A DNA stretch of 64,000 bases from Hymenobacter monticola (GCF_022811645.1 NZ_CP094538.1:27724-91723), one strand, 5' to 3'; positions 1 to 9,563 are shown, counted from the first letter of the stretch. A program made the numbers and translations. Notes: a model not told the origin generated them from the sequence alone.

Positions 1-1757
1 CCTGGGGCAACGGCCGCACCGGCGTGAAGGGCGTCGTGGGTGCCGCCAACTCGCTGGTCGGCTCCCATGCCGGCGATGACGTGGGGGCGAACTTCCAGAG
101 TTATTATGACCACGACTACGAAGAACCCCCGACCGACGGCCGGGGCATCACGGTGCTGCGCAACGGCCACTACGTGGTGAGTAGCCCCGAATGGCAACAC
201 GGGGCCGGGGCCGTGACCTGGGCCAGTGGCGCCACCGGCGCGCGTGGAGTGGTCAGCGCCACGAATTCCTTGGTGGGCGCCCACCGCGACGACCAGGTCG
301 GCACGGGCGTGGTGGCGCTGGCCAACGGCCACTACGTAGTGCGCAGCCCGCGCTGGCAAAACCGGGCAGTTTCGCACGCTGGCGCCGTGACGTGGGGCCA
401 CGGCCAGCGGGGCGTTAAAGGCGCCATCAGCGCGGCCAATTCGCTGGTCGGCGTCCATGCCAACGACCGGGTGGGCCTCGGCGTGACGGCGCTCGCCAAC
501 GGGCATTACGTGGTGAGCAGCCCGCTCTGGCAACACCGGGCCGCAGCCCGGGCCGGGGCCGTGACCTGGGGCAACGGGTGGACCGGCGTCAAGGGGGCGG
601 TGAACGCCGCCAACTCGCTGGTCGGCGCCCACGCCGACGACCAAATCGGGAACGATGCCTCGGTTGATGGGTACATCGAAGACCGGGTTCGGAACGGTCA
701 GGTCACGGCGCTGCCCAATGGGCACTACGTGGTCAGTAGCCCGTACTGGCGAAACGGAGCGGCCCGCATGTCCGGCGCCGCCACCTGGGGCAGCGGCACC
801 GCCGGGGTTAGGGGCGTGGTGAGCGCGGCCAACTCGCTGGTCGGTTCTGCCGGCGGGGACCTGGTGAGCAGCGCCGGCGTGACCGCGCTGCCCGGGGGCC
901 GGTACGTGGTGTGCAGCCCCCATTGGGCCAACGGGGTGGCCGCCGGCGCGGGGGCGGTAACGCTGGGCAACGGCACCGCTGGCGCCACGGGCGGGGTGAG
1001 TGCGGCCAACTCCTTGGTGGGCACCACGGGCAATGACCTGGTGGGCTCCGGCGGCGTCACGGTGCTGGCCACCGGCCATTTCGTCGTCCACAGCCCGTCC
1101 TGGAAGCACGGGTCGGCCCGCCCGGCCGGGGCCGTCACCTGGGGCAGCGGCACGGCCGGGGTGCACGGGGCCGTGAGCCCGGCGAACTCGTTGGTTGATT
1201 TCCAGCGCGACGAATACACCGCCGGCAGCGAGGTCCTGGCGCTGCCCAACGGCAACTACCTGGTCAGCACCCCCAGCTGGCCAAACGGGGCCGTGGCCCG
1301 GGCGGGGGCCGTGACCTGGGGCAGCGGCCAAACCGGCACGCAGGGGGCGGTGAGCGCGGCCAACTCGCTGGTGGGCACGCACCTGAACGACCAGGTGGGC
1401 GTCGGCGGCGTGACCGTGCTGGCCACCGGCCACTACGTGGTGAGCAGCCCCTTCTGGAAAGACAGTTCCGCCGCCGGGGCCGTGACCTGGGGCAGCGGCA
1501 CGGCCGGCGTGCAGGGCCGCGTGAGCGCAGTCAACTCCCTGGTCGGCACCAATGGCAGCGGCGAGGAGGGCGTGGAAGAGGGTCAGGTAGCGGCCCTCAT
1601 GAACGGCGACTACCTGGTGCTCACCCATGGCACGCCGAATGGGCCAACGGGCCCGGGGGTGGTCCTCACCCCGGGCCGGGGCACGGCTGGGGTCACGGGG
1701 GGCGTGAGCGCGGCCAATTCTTACGTCAGTCCCCCGGGCACCGCTTCACCCCGCTAG
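1..1757 (+). CDS. Secreted-type repeat protein, 5' end outside the window
   Basis: The reading frame is open from the first bases, so the N-terminus lies outside the window; a GTG at 24 is not a credible start. The visible part is about ten imperfect repeats of roughly 50-60 residues. Each repeat has a GAVTWGSGTAGV-type opening, then SAANSLVG, then GHYVVSSPxW. This architecture resembles the Bacteroidota/Proteobacteria repeat family I remember as DUF5650, which predicts an extracellular, beta-rich, adhesin-like protein; the family name is from memory. The last repeat breaks off after an ANSYV motif and the protein ends in a short Pro/Ser tail. There is no recognisable type IX secretion C-terminal domain, so the 3' end may be truncated. 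The function is unknown. Confidence 0.75.
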   Translation, partial: WGNGRTGVKGVVGAANSLVGSHAGDDVGANFQSYYDHDYEEPPTDGRGITVLRNGHYVVSSPEWQHGAGAVTWASGATGARGVVSATNSLVGAHRDDQVGTGVVALANGHYVVRSPRWQNRAVSHAGAVTWGHGQRGVKGAISAANSLVGVHANDRVGLGVTALANGHYVVSSPLWQHRAAARAGAVTWGNGWTGVKGAVNAANSLVGAHADDQIGNDASVDGYIEDRVRNGQVTALPNGHYVVSSPYWRNGAARMSGAATWGSGTAGVRGVVSAANSLVGSAGGDLVSSAGVTALPGGRYVVCSPHWANGVAAGAGAVTLGNGTAGATGGVSAANSLVGTTGNDLVGSGGVTVLATGHFVVHSPSWKHGSARPAGAVTWGSGTAGVHGAVSPANSLVDFQRDEYTAGSEVLALPNGNYLVSTPSWPNGAVARAGAVTWGSGQTGTQGAVSAANSLVGTHLNDQVGVGGVTVLATGHYVVSSPFWKDSSAAGAVTWGSGTAGVQGRVSAVNSLVGTNGSGEEGVEEGQVAALMNGDYLVLTHGTPNGPTGPGVVLTPGRGTAGVTGGVSAANSYVSPPGTASPR

Positions 1758-1929
1758 CGTCCACTCAGTGGGCACCCGGGTGAGGATGCAAATCAACTAA
1801 TCCTTTCGCCGAAATGGCAGCCAAACCAGCGCGGTACGGGTAACTGCTTTAGAGCCAATTTGGCGCCGGACCAGTGACGTTAACGGCGCTTGCTCTTCCG
1901 ACCGTTTGGCTGAACCACACTTATGAAAC

Positions 1930-2442
1930 ATGCATGATTTCCCGCCTTTTTGTTGGTTAAGCAGCCGATTATTGGCCGTGGGCACCTGCTGGTGCGTGCT
2001 GACAGGGTGTGTGCTGGGCTGTCCTACGCAACCCCGCCTGCGGGAATTTACCTTGTACAATCCCCGCTTCCAGGCCGAGCACGCGTCGGTGTTGACGCAA
2101 CCCAACCTGCCGTTTGCCGGGTTTTATTATCGCCCGGTCCCCGGCACCGCCCTAGGTTCGCCCAGCTACAGCTACTTGAAGTTCCGGGAGGATGGCAGTT
2201 TCTTTACGGCTTTCATGCCGGTTGCGCCCGAGCAGTTCCGCTTGACCGCGCCCGTGGACAATCTCGGCTACCTGGCCCTCTGCGGCGATAGCGCCCGCTT
2301 CGAACTCAAATCCGCCATTGACCACGCCGGCCTAGCTGGAACGTTTCGCTTTTACGGCGACAGCCTGTGGATGGTCGAGCAGCCTACCCGTCGCAAAGAC
2401 AAGCCGAATCGGTTGGTTTATCGGCGACATGCAACCAACTAA
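1930..2442 (+). CDS. Hypothetical lipoprotein
   Basis: This encodes 170 residues beginning with a hydrophobic segment and a lipobox-like LTGC (Cys about residue 27), which suggests an exported lipoprotein. The rest is soluble and rich in aromatic residues and prolines, with no motif I recognise. The fold may be a small beta-rich barrel, since segments such as YSYLKFREDGSFF alternate hydrophobic and polar residues. It is separate from the next gene, and a copy of the recurring GACC motif lies just upstream at 1882-1914. The start was chosen as the first ATG giving a signal-like N-terminus. Confidence 0.55.
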   Translation: MHDFPPFCWLSSRLLAVGTCWCVLTGCVLGCPTQPRLREFTLYNPRFQAEHASVLTQPNLPFAGFYYRPVPGTALGSPSYSYLKFREDGSFFTAFMPVAPEQFRLTAPVDNLGYLALCGDSARFELKSAIDHAGLAGTFRFYGDSLWMVEQPTRRKDKPNRLVYRRHATN

Positions 2443-2515
2443 AACCGCTCCTTTTCTGTAAGTCGAGCGCGTTCAAGCCACGACCGTTTCAGTAAATCTT
2501 TGAATATTGACTGGC

Positions 2516-3010
2516 ATGAAGCTTCTACTCCTCGCCACGCTCCTGCTACCTACGCTGGCCTTGGCCCAAGCGGGCAGACCGGCTGCCCCGGCGGCAAAAC
2601 GAATCATGCCGGCCAGTGCGCTCGCGGCGCTGCTACAGGCCTTTGGTGCGCATCTCCATCAAAAGCGGGACGGGAACCGCGAGGAACCCGCACAACGGAA
2701 AATGGTGTACGGCGATGTCGATGGCGACGGAGTACCGGATGCTGTGGTTCTTTACACCCTCGAAGAAGTCCGTGGCAATGGCTGGGGCCAATCCCTGGCC
2801 GTTTTTCTCCAACAAAAAGGGGGGTACCGACTCGTTGCTGATGAAGCGGTGGGCGGCAAATTCTTCCGCTCATTCGACGTCGTAAAAATTGTTGACAACG
2901 AAATAATTGGCCAAATCCGAACTTGTCCTGGCCACGAGGTCGCATGCGATAACGCCCGAAAGCAGCAGGTGAAGTTGGTCTTGGTGGGTACCACCCTGCG
3001 AGAACGTTAA
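2516..3010 (+). CDS. Hypothetical secreted protein
   Basis: This encodes 164 residues from the ATG at 2516, which gives a classic signal peptide (MKLLLLATLLLPTLALAQA) with cleavage probably after the ALA-Q region. The upstream in-frame TTG is not needed. The middle contains a DVDGDGVPDAVVLYTL segment that resembles the calcium-binding DxDGDG loops of FG-GAP/VCBS-type repeats, here as a single copy. A pair of cysteines near the C-terminus could form a disulfide. The protein is probably periplasmic; its role is unknown. A copy of the recurring intergenic motif (2465-2494) lies immediately upstream. Confidence 0.6.
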   Translation: MKLLLLATLLLPTLALAQAGRPAAPAAKRIMPASALAALLQAFGAHLHQKRDGNREEPAQRKMVYGDVDGDGVPDAVVLYTLEEVRGNGWGQSLAVFLQQKGGYRLVADEAVGGKFFRSFDVVKIVDNEIIGQIRTCPGHEVACDNARKQQVKLVLVGTTLRER

Positions 3011-3147
3011 TAGCTCCACTAAGCGCCAGCCCTCAGGTAAAATAATCCTTATTTCATCGGAAGCAGCCCATTTAAGGCACCGTTTCGTTGAGCGGGCAAG
3101 CCATTTCAAATGCGACAGTCTGTCGAGGCATTCTACTTACAAGCTCT

Positions 3148-3954
3148 ATGCGCTTCTTCTTATTCAGCTTTGTCCTGGTTGCTTGTAGCCCTGATGCCGG
3201 AAAGGCACGGGTAGACATGCCCCTGCGTCCATTAGGTGAACCGAATGGTGAACGAGCCGCTGATGCGCTGGGGAACAGTGCCCAAGGCGCTGCCGAATTG
3301 GACCAGCGGGCCTCGGCGGTTCGGGAACCGGCCCCGCCGCCCGATAGCCTGGGTCCCCGGCTCATGGCTTGCCGCAGCCTCAGCTTTCGTGACCTGAAGG
3401 CCGGCTTGGCGGAGCACGACACGATAGTGCCGGTTCTGAACGGACACGGCCTGCGGGTGACGGAGGCCGATGGGGGCTGTTCGTGGTTTTATTACCGGGC
3501 CACCCTCCGGGATACGCTGTGGCGTTGCCTCTCCCTGAATTATGACCTGCTCACCTGTGGGGCCATTACCGGTTGCGGCTTCGAGGCCGAATGGGTGGAG
3601 TGGGACGGGAAGCCGCCACGGGAAGTATTGCTACGGTTGGAGGGGCACATGAGCGCCCCGGCGACCACCGAAGAATGCGCCGCCGTTCAAATCATTAGCG
3701 TCGCAGGCCCACCACGCGTGCTGTTGCAGGCCTCAACCTTCTACGAAACGTACAGTCCGCACATAGAAAGTCCGGAAGAGGAGGCCTGTGAGCAGGAGGG
3801 CTGGGAACGGTCGGTGCACCTGCGTCAGCGGGACGTGGTGCTGGGCGCCATCAACCAAATAGGCAAGTGCCCGACGAGCCCCATGGTCCTCACCCAATTA
3901 GCCGCTGGCCGCTACCGCTACCACCAGGACAAGGTCTTCCGCGCCGGAAAGTGA
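3148..3954 (+). CDS. Hypothetical lipoprotein
   Basis: Starting at the ATG at 3148 gives 268 residues with a short hydrophobic stretch ending in LVAC (Cys 13), a good lipobox. An upstream in-frame start at 3088 would add 20 residues that do not look like a signal sequence. The body has several cysteines (CRSL, CSWFYY, CLSLNYDLLTC, CGFE, EEC, EEACEQ, CPTS), suggesting a disulfide-stabilised periplasmic protein. No known domain is recognised. It stands alone, with the next gene on the opposite strand and convergent. Confidence 0.6.
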   Translation: MRFFLFSFVLVACSPDAGKARVDMPLRPLGEPNGERAADALGNSAQGAAELDQRASAVREPAPPPDSLGPRLMACRSLSFRDLKAGLAEHDTIVPVLNGHGLRVTEADGGCSWFYYRATLRDTLWRCLSLNYDLLTCGAITGCGFEAEWVEWDGKPPREVLLRLEGHMSAPATTEECAAVQIISVAGPPRVLLQASTFYETYSPHIESPEEEACEQEGWERSVHLRQRDVVLGAINQIGKCPTSPMVLTQLAAGRYRYHQDKVFRAGK

Positions 3955-4082
3955 GCGCTATCGCCGCATCAGCAGTTCGATTACGCGCGGCACGGGCTTT
4001 CTCTGTCGATTGCAAAACCTCTCGGGTGGTCTTCACTGGATAACTTTCCGCATGGGCGACTGGCAAGTCGTTAGCATGGCCC

Positions 4083-5597
4083 TCAGGGCTTCGTCGGGCG
4101 AGAACGAAAGCGCGCTATTTTGTCGTACTCCGCCGCCAGCCCTTGCAGCCGGCTCCGGTAAGGATGGATGCGCTTTTCGGCGATGCCCCGGCGCTGGGCC
4201 TCGGCCAAATCGGCCAGGGCCGCCTGGCAGTGGAGCAGAGCCACATCGTGGTTGTTGTTGTTACCGGCTATGAGGAGCGCGGAGTTCAGGTGGGCAAAGG
4301 CCCGGCCCAACAGCAACTCCGGCTCATGGGGATGCTTCGCGAGCAGGGCATCGAAGTGCGCGACCATCCCACTGGAAAGATAAACACCTTCGGCCAGTTC
4401 ATAAGCCGCCGTCCAATGGCGAAAAGCGGCCCGACGCTCCCCTTTCTCATACTCAACATAGCCCAGGTCAAAAAGGAGGCTTTGCTTTTCACCCCGCGCG
4501 TAATGCCACCGGGTATACGCCTCATCCAGGTAACCGGCGGGTGGCTCGGGTGGCAACGGCTTGAGGAGTTGGGTGAGGTCGGTGGTGGCCTGGATGTATT
4601 CGGGGCGGCCCCGGAAATGCCGCGCCTTCAGCAGGGACCGGCTACGGAGGTAGGAGAACGGGGAAGTTGAGCGGCGAATCAGCTCATTATAGCCAGCCAG
4701 CGCCTGGTCGTATTTCCGCGCCTGTGTATTGTCCCTAATCCGGTCGCTGTGCCATTCCTCTAACCGTTGGGCGTCCTCGTTTTTGTTTCGGTCGAGACTG
4801 GCGTTGCCTTGGGAGTCGACCAGCTGGATGGCGGCGGTAAGGGCGGTCGCCGCCGAGTCGTATTGCCCAAGACTGCGGTAAGCGTTGGCCCGCGTTTCGT
4901 ACGCGGCGGGCTGTACTTTCAGGGGCAGTCCCAGACGAAACGCGCGCCGCAGGTCGGCCAGGGCCTGACGCGGTTGGTGGACTAAGTTCAATCGCTGCTC
5001 GCCGCGGTCCTGGAAATAGGCGGCGGTCAGGTTTGGTTCGCTCAGAAAGTCCAAGTCAACGGCTGGCTGATAGGTCATCGCCTTCACTGCGCTCCAGCCG
5101 GCCAGACTGGTGGGAGTCAGGTCGTAGGCGCGATGGCTATTATCCTCTTCGTTATACACCGGGTACTTCGCCAAGCGCAGGCGGAAGTGGCCCGGCATAA
5201 AGACTAGGGAATCAGCTTGTTGCCTAAAACCCATTCCATTAGGTGAAATAACCCCGATAAAATCCACCATCATCACCTGCTGACCGTACGTCAGCAGCAG
5301 CCTGTGGGCGAGCGGGAGGGTGTCGGCTGCAGGCGGCAGAAAGGCGGCGAAGGATTCGCTCACGCGTTCTTCAAGGGCGAAGGTGGGGGAGGTGTGCTCA
5401 TACACGACCCGGGCCCGGGCCGTCGTGTCCGTCAGAAGAAACACCCGTGCTCGCACGGTGCTGGTGTCGGTGGGTACGAGTTGCCGGCCCCGTTGCAGAT
5501 AAAAAGCCTTGACCACCAAGCCACCACCGCCACCTGGCTGGGCCAAAAGGGGCCGCCAAGGGCTTAGCAGCAGCAGGCACACCAATCGTTTCATCAT
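4083..5597 (-). CDS. TPR-containing secreted protein
   Basis: The 504-residue protein has a cleavable signal peptide (MMKRLVCLLLLSPWRPLLAQ). A beta-rich N-terminal domain of about 200 residues is followed by helical repeats typical of tetratricopeptide proteins. Examples are an A/L-rich stretch around LADLRRAFRLGLPLKVQPAAYETRANAYRSLGQYDSAATALTAAIQL (given here in outline) and a later segment resembling GYNELIRRS plus DLGYVEYEKGERRAAFRHW. TPR domains scaffold protein-protein contacts, and here the location would be periplasm or outer membrane. No partner is apparent from the neighbours. The gene converges with the lipoprotein gene to its left. Confidence 0.65.
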   Translation of the reverse strand: MMKRLVCLLLLSPWRPLLAQPGGGGGLVVKAFYLQRGRQLVPTDTSTVRARVFLLTDTTARARVVYEHTSPTFALEERVSESFAAFLPPAADTLPLAHRLLLTYGQQVMMVDFIGVISPNGMGFRQQADSLVFMPGHFRLRLAKYPVYNEEDNSHRAYDLTPTSLAGWSAVKAMTYQPAVDLDFLSEPNLTAAYFQDRGEQRLNLVHQPRQALADLRRAFRLGLPLKVQPAAYETRANAYRSLGQYDSAATALTAAIQLVDSQGNASLDRNKNEDAQRLEEWHSDRIRDNTQARKYDQALAGYNELIRRSTSPFSYLRSRSLLKARHFRGRPEYIQATTDLTQLLKPLPPEPPAGYLDEAYTRWHYARGEKQSLLFDLGYVEYEKGERRAAFRHWTAAYELAEGVYLSSGMVAHFDALLAKHPHEPELLLGRAFAHLNSALLIAGNNNNHDVALLHCQAALADLAEAQRRGIAEKRIHPYRSRLQGLAAEYDKIARFRSRPTKP

Positions 5598-5937
5598 AAA
5601 GCAAACATCAGCAAAGAAATAGCTTCATTCAGCCAATAGGCAGAAAAAGCTCGTCAGGAAGAGGGCGGCTTTCCCTTCCTGGCAAGCGGGTGCTCAAAAT
5701 ACGGGCAAATGCTCGGCAGGCGCCGGGCCATCCGGTACCACTATCATTTGCACCCGGGCGAGCCCCCGTTGCCCGTCCAATGGACAAGGCCGCTTAACCC
5801 CAGTTCTTTCCTGGAAACGGAAGACTCGTAGCTTGCATTTAATTCTTCCAAGCGGCGCCTGCAGTGCCGATGGTGGGGACAGTCCTTGTTGCAAAAACTG
5901 TTTGACCACTGCGGCTTCACCTTAACTCCCTTCCCTG
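5598..5937. other. 340-bp gap without a confident gene
   Basis: This gap separates two divergently transcribed genes, so it should carry both promoters. A 71-codon minus-strand frame (5694-5909) exists, but it has no homology I recognise and no good start. It is not annotated. Confidence 0.5.
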
Positions 5938-6501
5938 ATGGCTGCTCTCGCCAGCCGAATCCCTGGCCGTTTCGGCGTGTTGTTGCTGCTGTCGTTGGGA
6001 GCACTGCTCGGCAGCTGCTGGAGCGAGCGGCTGGCCTTTGCCTTTCAGCCGACCCTAGCCGCCCAAGCGACCAGCCCTGACGTGATTCAGCCGCCCGCGC
6101 GGGTTCTGCCGGCCGCGACCCCGCGGGATTCGACTGCCCTCCTCACGCCCACCGTCTTGTCACGGCACCCCCGACGAGCCGGCTTGTTCGCAACTGGGCA
6201 CGACCGTCAGCAATCCCTGCCGGCCATTGCCCAACGAGTGGGCCGCATCCATACCCGCCCACGGGTGCATCGGACGCCAGCGGGCTCCATCCGGCGGCCC
6301 TCGCTGGCCCATGGGGCCGATAAGTACGAGCGGTACTTGTACACGGGGCTTGTCAGCGTCGGCGTCGGCCTGCTTTGCCTGATTGCCGCGCTGGTTCTGC
6401 TGTCGGGCCTGCTCGCGTTGGCGGGCCTGGGGGCGATATTGCCCGGGTTCTTCTTGATGGCTACCGGATGGAATGGCGACGGGCACTGGAGCTACGGCTA
6501 A
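5938..6501 (+). CDS. Lipoprotein with two C-terminal membrane segments (paralogue of the gene at 13830-14453)
   Basis: The 187-residue protein has a signal peptide ending in a lipobox (LLGSC, Cys about 27), followed directly by the motif WSERLAFAFQP. A Pro/Arg-rich linker of about 100 residues comes next, then two closely spaced hydrophobic segments near the C-terminus (LYTGLVSVGVGLLCLIAAL and LSGLLALAGLGAILPGFFLM). The protein at 13830-14453 has the same plan, with GCRAERAAFSFQP after its cysteine and two C-terminal membrane segments. The two are clearly members of one family. Function unknown; the lipid anchor plus hydrophobic hairpin suggest an envelope role. Confidence 0.6.
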   Translation: MAALASRIPGRFGVLLLLSLGALLGSCWSERLAFAFQPTLAAQATSPDVIQPPARVLPAATPRDSTALLTPTVLSRHPRRAGLFATGHDRQQSLPAIAQRVGRIHTRPRVHRTPAGSIRRPSLAHGADKYERYLYTGLVSVGVGLLCLIAALVLLSGLLALAGLGAILPGFFLMATGWNGDGHWSYG

Positions 6502-6633
6502 GCCGCTGGACCTGCTGGGCGCTGCCATCGCGCCCGTTATTAGACGAAGTCGCTTGGCGTCAGATACCGGCCCCGATGCAGCGAGCGCCTCTTTTCGAGC
6601 AAATTTGAGGCTTCCGCCCCCACTTTGGTCCTG

Positions 6634-8307
6634 CTATTTCTTCGGGCTGGCCTCCTGGCTTACGGGCTCCGGACCGGCGTAATACTCGTACCGAAACCCC
6701 TCGTAGCGTTGCCGCTCGGTCACCTGATAGGGCCACCCCGGGTACTTGCGCAGGAGCCTACGCAGCCCGCGGCCGTGCGGGTCCTGCGCGGGCTCCAGCA
6801 GCCACCGGGTCAGGGACGCGGACACCGAATCCCCGTCGGCGAGCCGCACGGCCTGCCGGTTGTAGCTTTCCCGCACGGTCAACTCGACCAGTTCCCGGGC
6901 CGCGTTGTAGCGGAAGCGGCGGTCCGTGACCGTGAACCGCCACTGCTTGAGCAGGCGCTCGGCCGCGGAATCGGTGGGTTGCCACCCGTAGCGGGCAGCG
7001 GGGGAGGGGAGGGGGAGGTCCGGAACGGGGGACGGATAGTGGTTAAACGCGTCGTAGGCGTCCTGCCGCTCGACTTCGATTTCCCGGTGCACGCGCTGCC
7101 GGCCTTGCCATAGCACCAGGCGCGTGTGGTCCCCGGCGGCCTCGACCCACCAGCGGGGGTGATAGAAGCACGCTACGCTGGCTTTCGCCGGGTTCGTTTC
7201 CTGGCGCAGGCGCCGGGCCGCATCGTAGACCTGTTTCTGCGTCGAAGTGCGCGGAAGGTTTCCGCCACCCTGAGGCAAGGCCTGGGGCGGCGAGGCCGCT
7301 ACGCGCAACGCCGAGGCGCACAGATTCAGCGTGTCCACCGGTGTGAACGTCAGGTCAAACGACTGGCTAGTGGTGCGGCGCAGGCGACCCCGAACGTAGG
7401 TGGGTACGCGTTGCGTGGCGGTCGTAAACGAAAACGGCAGCCGCTGGTCCTCGCTCGCCAGCGTGACGGTCTGCTGGACCCGGCCCTGGGCATCGTAGCA
7501 CACCTGCAGCTGCCCGGTGAGATGCTGGCGGTCGCTGAGCGCGGAGTCGGCCGTGGTGTACCGGCGCACGGTGGTGAGGCGCTGCCGCGCATCGTAAACC
7601 AAACGGTAGTAGGTCCACGACGTCGCCGGTTGGCAGGGCGGGTCGCGGTACGCATAGTTGCGGGCGCGTTCCACCACCTGACGGAGCCGGCCCGCCGCGT
7701 CGTACGTGAGCCAGCGCCGCCAGCGGAACTGGGTGAGGAGCGTGTCGGGGCATTGGTCCCACTGGTTGTAGCTGGCCAGGTCGAGTTCGACCAGGCGCTG
7801 GCGGGCATCGTAGCGCTTGCGCACCCGCCAGCCGGCGGTTTGGGAGCGGGGGTGGCCCGGCTGGTCCTGCTGCCGGCCTTCGGCGTCGAGCAGCTGGCCG
7901 GCCGGATTGTAGGTGTAGCGGAAGCGCCAGGCGAGCCGCGGTGCAAAGGGCGGGGGGATGGCTTGCGCTTTGGTGGCCCGGTGCATGTCGTGGCCTTGAA
8001 TCAGGTCGCCGGGTTCGCGCCGAACAGTCCCAACTTGTTCGCCGGTGCCCTGAAAGGCCAGTTGGCGGATGCGTCGTTGGCGGATATGCGCCGGCGAGAG
8101 GCCCAGCGGGTAATCGGCCTCGGCGACGGGCCACGGGAACGCGCCGCGCAGGTCATCGAAGGCGCTGACGAGCGGAAAGTCCAGCAGCGTGGGGACGGGC
8201 TCCTGGGAGGGGAGCACCAGAAACTCGGGCAACTGCGCCAAGGCCGCCGGCAGGGTACCCACGCCGCTTAAAAACAACCACAGCAGTAGCCGAAGAGAAG
8301 CAGGCAT
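6634..8307 (-). CDS. YD-repeat (RHS-like) secreted protein
   Basis: From the ATG at 8307 the protein has 557 residues with a signal peptide (LRLLLWLFLSGVGTLPAALAQ). It contains degenerate YD/RHS repeats such as YTYNPAGQLLDAEG, KRYDARQRLVEL, LTYDAAGRLRQVV, VYDARQRLTTV and CYDAQGRVQQTV. RHS/YD repeats form beta-shell structures in secreted proteins and toxins. This one is short and has no visible C-terminal toxin domain or autoproteolysis site, so it is more likely a surface protein than a polymorphic toxin. A further in-frame ATG at 8349 is possible but adds a less natural N-terminus. The gene is monocistronic as far as can be seen. Confidence 0.65.
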   Translation of the reverse strand: MPASLRLLLWLFLSGVGTLPAALAQLPEFLVLPSQEPVPTLLDFPLVSAFDDLRGAFPWPVAEADYPLGLSPAHIRQRRIRQLAFQGTGEQVGTVRREPGDLIQGHDMHRATKAQAIPPPFAPRLAWRFRYTYNPAGQLLDAEGRQQDQPGHPRSQTAGWRVRKRYDARQRLVELDLASYNQWDQCPDTLLTQFRWRRWLTYDAAGRLRQVVERARNYAYRDPPCQPATSWTYYRLVYDARQRLTTVRRYTTADSALSDRQHLTGQLQVCYDAQGRVQQTVTLASEDQRLPFSFTTATQRVPTYVRGRLRRTTSQSFDLTFTPVDTLNLCASALRVAASPPQALPQGGGNLPRTSTQKQVYDAARRLRQETNPAKASVACFYHPRWWVEAAGDHTRLVLWQGRQRVHREIEVERQDAYDAFNHYPSPVPDLPLPSPAARYGWQPTDSAAERLLKQWRFTVTDRRFRYNAARELVELTVRESYNRQAVRLADGDSVSASLTRWLLEPAQDPHGRGLRRLLRKYPGWPYQVTERQRYEGFRYEYYAGPEPVSQEASPKK

Positions 8308-8455
8308 AAACAGTGCAAGGAGATAGTAGGCGAAGGTAAAAAAGAGCACGATAGCGGACCCTTATCAGATATAGCTGGAAGAAGGCATCTGCCTAATCGC
8401 CCTTCTTGTGAACCGCTGGTCTTCCTAAGCCATGGGTGTTTGGTGGCAGAGGAGA

Positions 8456-8974
8456 CTAGGAGGTATAGGTATTGTAGTCATACCGCACGGGGGCGTCTTC
8501 CAGGTAAAGGTTCAAAAACGTGGCCAGGGAAGTGGTAATGACCTTGAACACGCTGCGCACGGGCAGAATGCCGATTTCGTAGCCTGTTCCGCTTGCTGCT
8601 GGCAGGAGACCATACTCCCAGCTGGTTAGCATGTAATCCACAAACACGGTGAGCGGGGCAGCCACCCGGTGTACGCCCCGGCCCGGGCCGGCATAAACGA
8701 GCAGGTCCTGCGCGGTGGTGCTAAGTTCTTCAACGGTCAGAAAGTAAAATCCCTTGTCGTCGAACGCCTGAGGCTATGGCAAGGACATGCCATTGGCCCG
8801 CTGGTAAAAGGTAGCAAAATCGGCGGGTAGCGCGACGCCCCGTTGCTGTGCGGTCGCTACCACGTCGGTGGCCAGACCAAGTGCGGGCAGCAAGGATTGG
8901 CGTTGCCATTGCTGGCACAACGCGTTCAAGGTGGCGAGGAGAATGGCGTTGGGCATGAGCAAGGAAACCCGCAC
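8456..8974 (-). pseudogene. SMI1/KNR4-like gene interrupted by an in-frame TAG
   Basis: The frame reads from the ATG at 8974 to a TAG at 8774-8776, after the residues NGMSLP. It then continues in the same frame for a further ~106 codons to a natural TAG at 8456. The N-terminal part (LPADFATFYQRANGM) matches the core of SMI1/KNR4 (SUKH) proteins, which are often immunity proteins or small cytoplasmic proteins. The part after the stop (FYFLTVEEL..., ending with a FLNLYLEDAP-like tail) is the expected C-terminal half. Coding character is continuous across the stop, so this is one gene with a nonsense mutation (or a sequencing error). Nothing suggests programmed readthrough. Confidence 0.65.
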
Positions 8975-8999
8975 GGAGCATTCAAAGTAACGCGGGTTC

Positions 9000-9563
9000 T
9001 TACTTTCCCAACTTCTTCGGGCGTTGTGGCCCAGGTGCTACCTCGGGAAACCGCTTGCTAAAGAGCCGGCGGTTCTTTTCGTGTAACGCGTCCAACACGC
9101 GCTGACGGGCCGCATGGCTCAGGTCCGTGAACTTCGGTTCCCACCGGTCATAAAAGGCCTGCACGTCCACTAGACTCAACTGCCAGTCCGAGCGCTGGCA
9201 CCACCGCTCGGGCCACATGTAGGAGGGGCGGAAGTGCTGCACGCACCGTTTCAGCAACACGTGGTGCTGCGCCGTGCGGGCGGCGGAGCCCCGCCGCGCT
9301 TTGGCTTTCGTGGCCTTCTCCTGCCCCATCAGAAAATCATCACTTTGCTCGACCTCCTCGACGCGCGCCCGCAGGTAGAGTTTGACCAGGGCGTTGCCCG
9401 GTACCCACACATACGCTGCGCGCGCGGCATCGGGTACCGGCAACAGCGCCGCAATCATCGTCGCCGTCCAGCCACGTTCCTTGAGCTGATACGTCGTCAG
9501 GTATTTCGTCGGCGGCGGGGCCGACGCGGGGGTCTGGTCCAAAACCATTAGAAAGCGCTGCAT
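9000..9563 (-). CDS. Hypothetical protein
   Basis: The protein has 187 residues from the ATG at 9563, where MQRFLMVLDQTP is a more natural start than the upstream ATG at 9587. It is basic and has no signal peptide or membrane segment. The segment KYLTTYQLKERGWTATMI looks like a small helix-turn-helix or DNA-modification-adapter motif ('xxLxxRGWTxxMIxxLL'), often seen in small Bacteroidota proteins that use a winged-helix-like fold. The C-terminal third is Lys/Arg-rich (EKNRRLFSKRFPEV, RPKKLGK). The function is unknown; nucleic-acid binding is a guess from the charge. Confidence 0.5.
   Translation of the reverse strand: MQRFLMVLDQTPASAPPPTKYLTTYQLKERGWTATMIAALLPVPDAARAAYVWVPGNALVKLYLRARVEEVEQSDDFLMGQEKATKAKARRGSAARTAQHHVLLKRCVQHFRPSYMWPERWCQRSDWQLSLVDVQAFYDRWEPKFTDLSHAARQRVLDALHEKNRRLFSKRFPEVAPGPQRPKKLGK

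Noticed and set aside
7126..8271. 381-codon plus-strand reading frame
   Set aside because: It is the antisense of the YD-repeat gene. GC-rich codons leave long open frames on the opposite strand.
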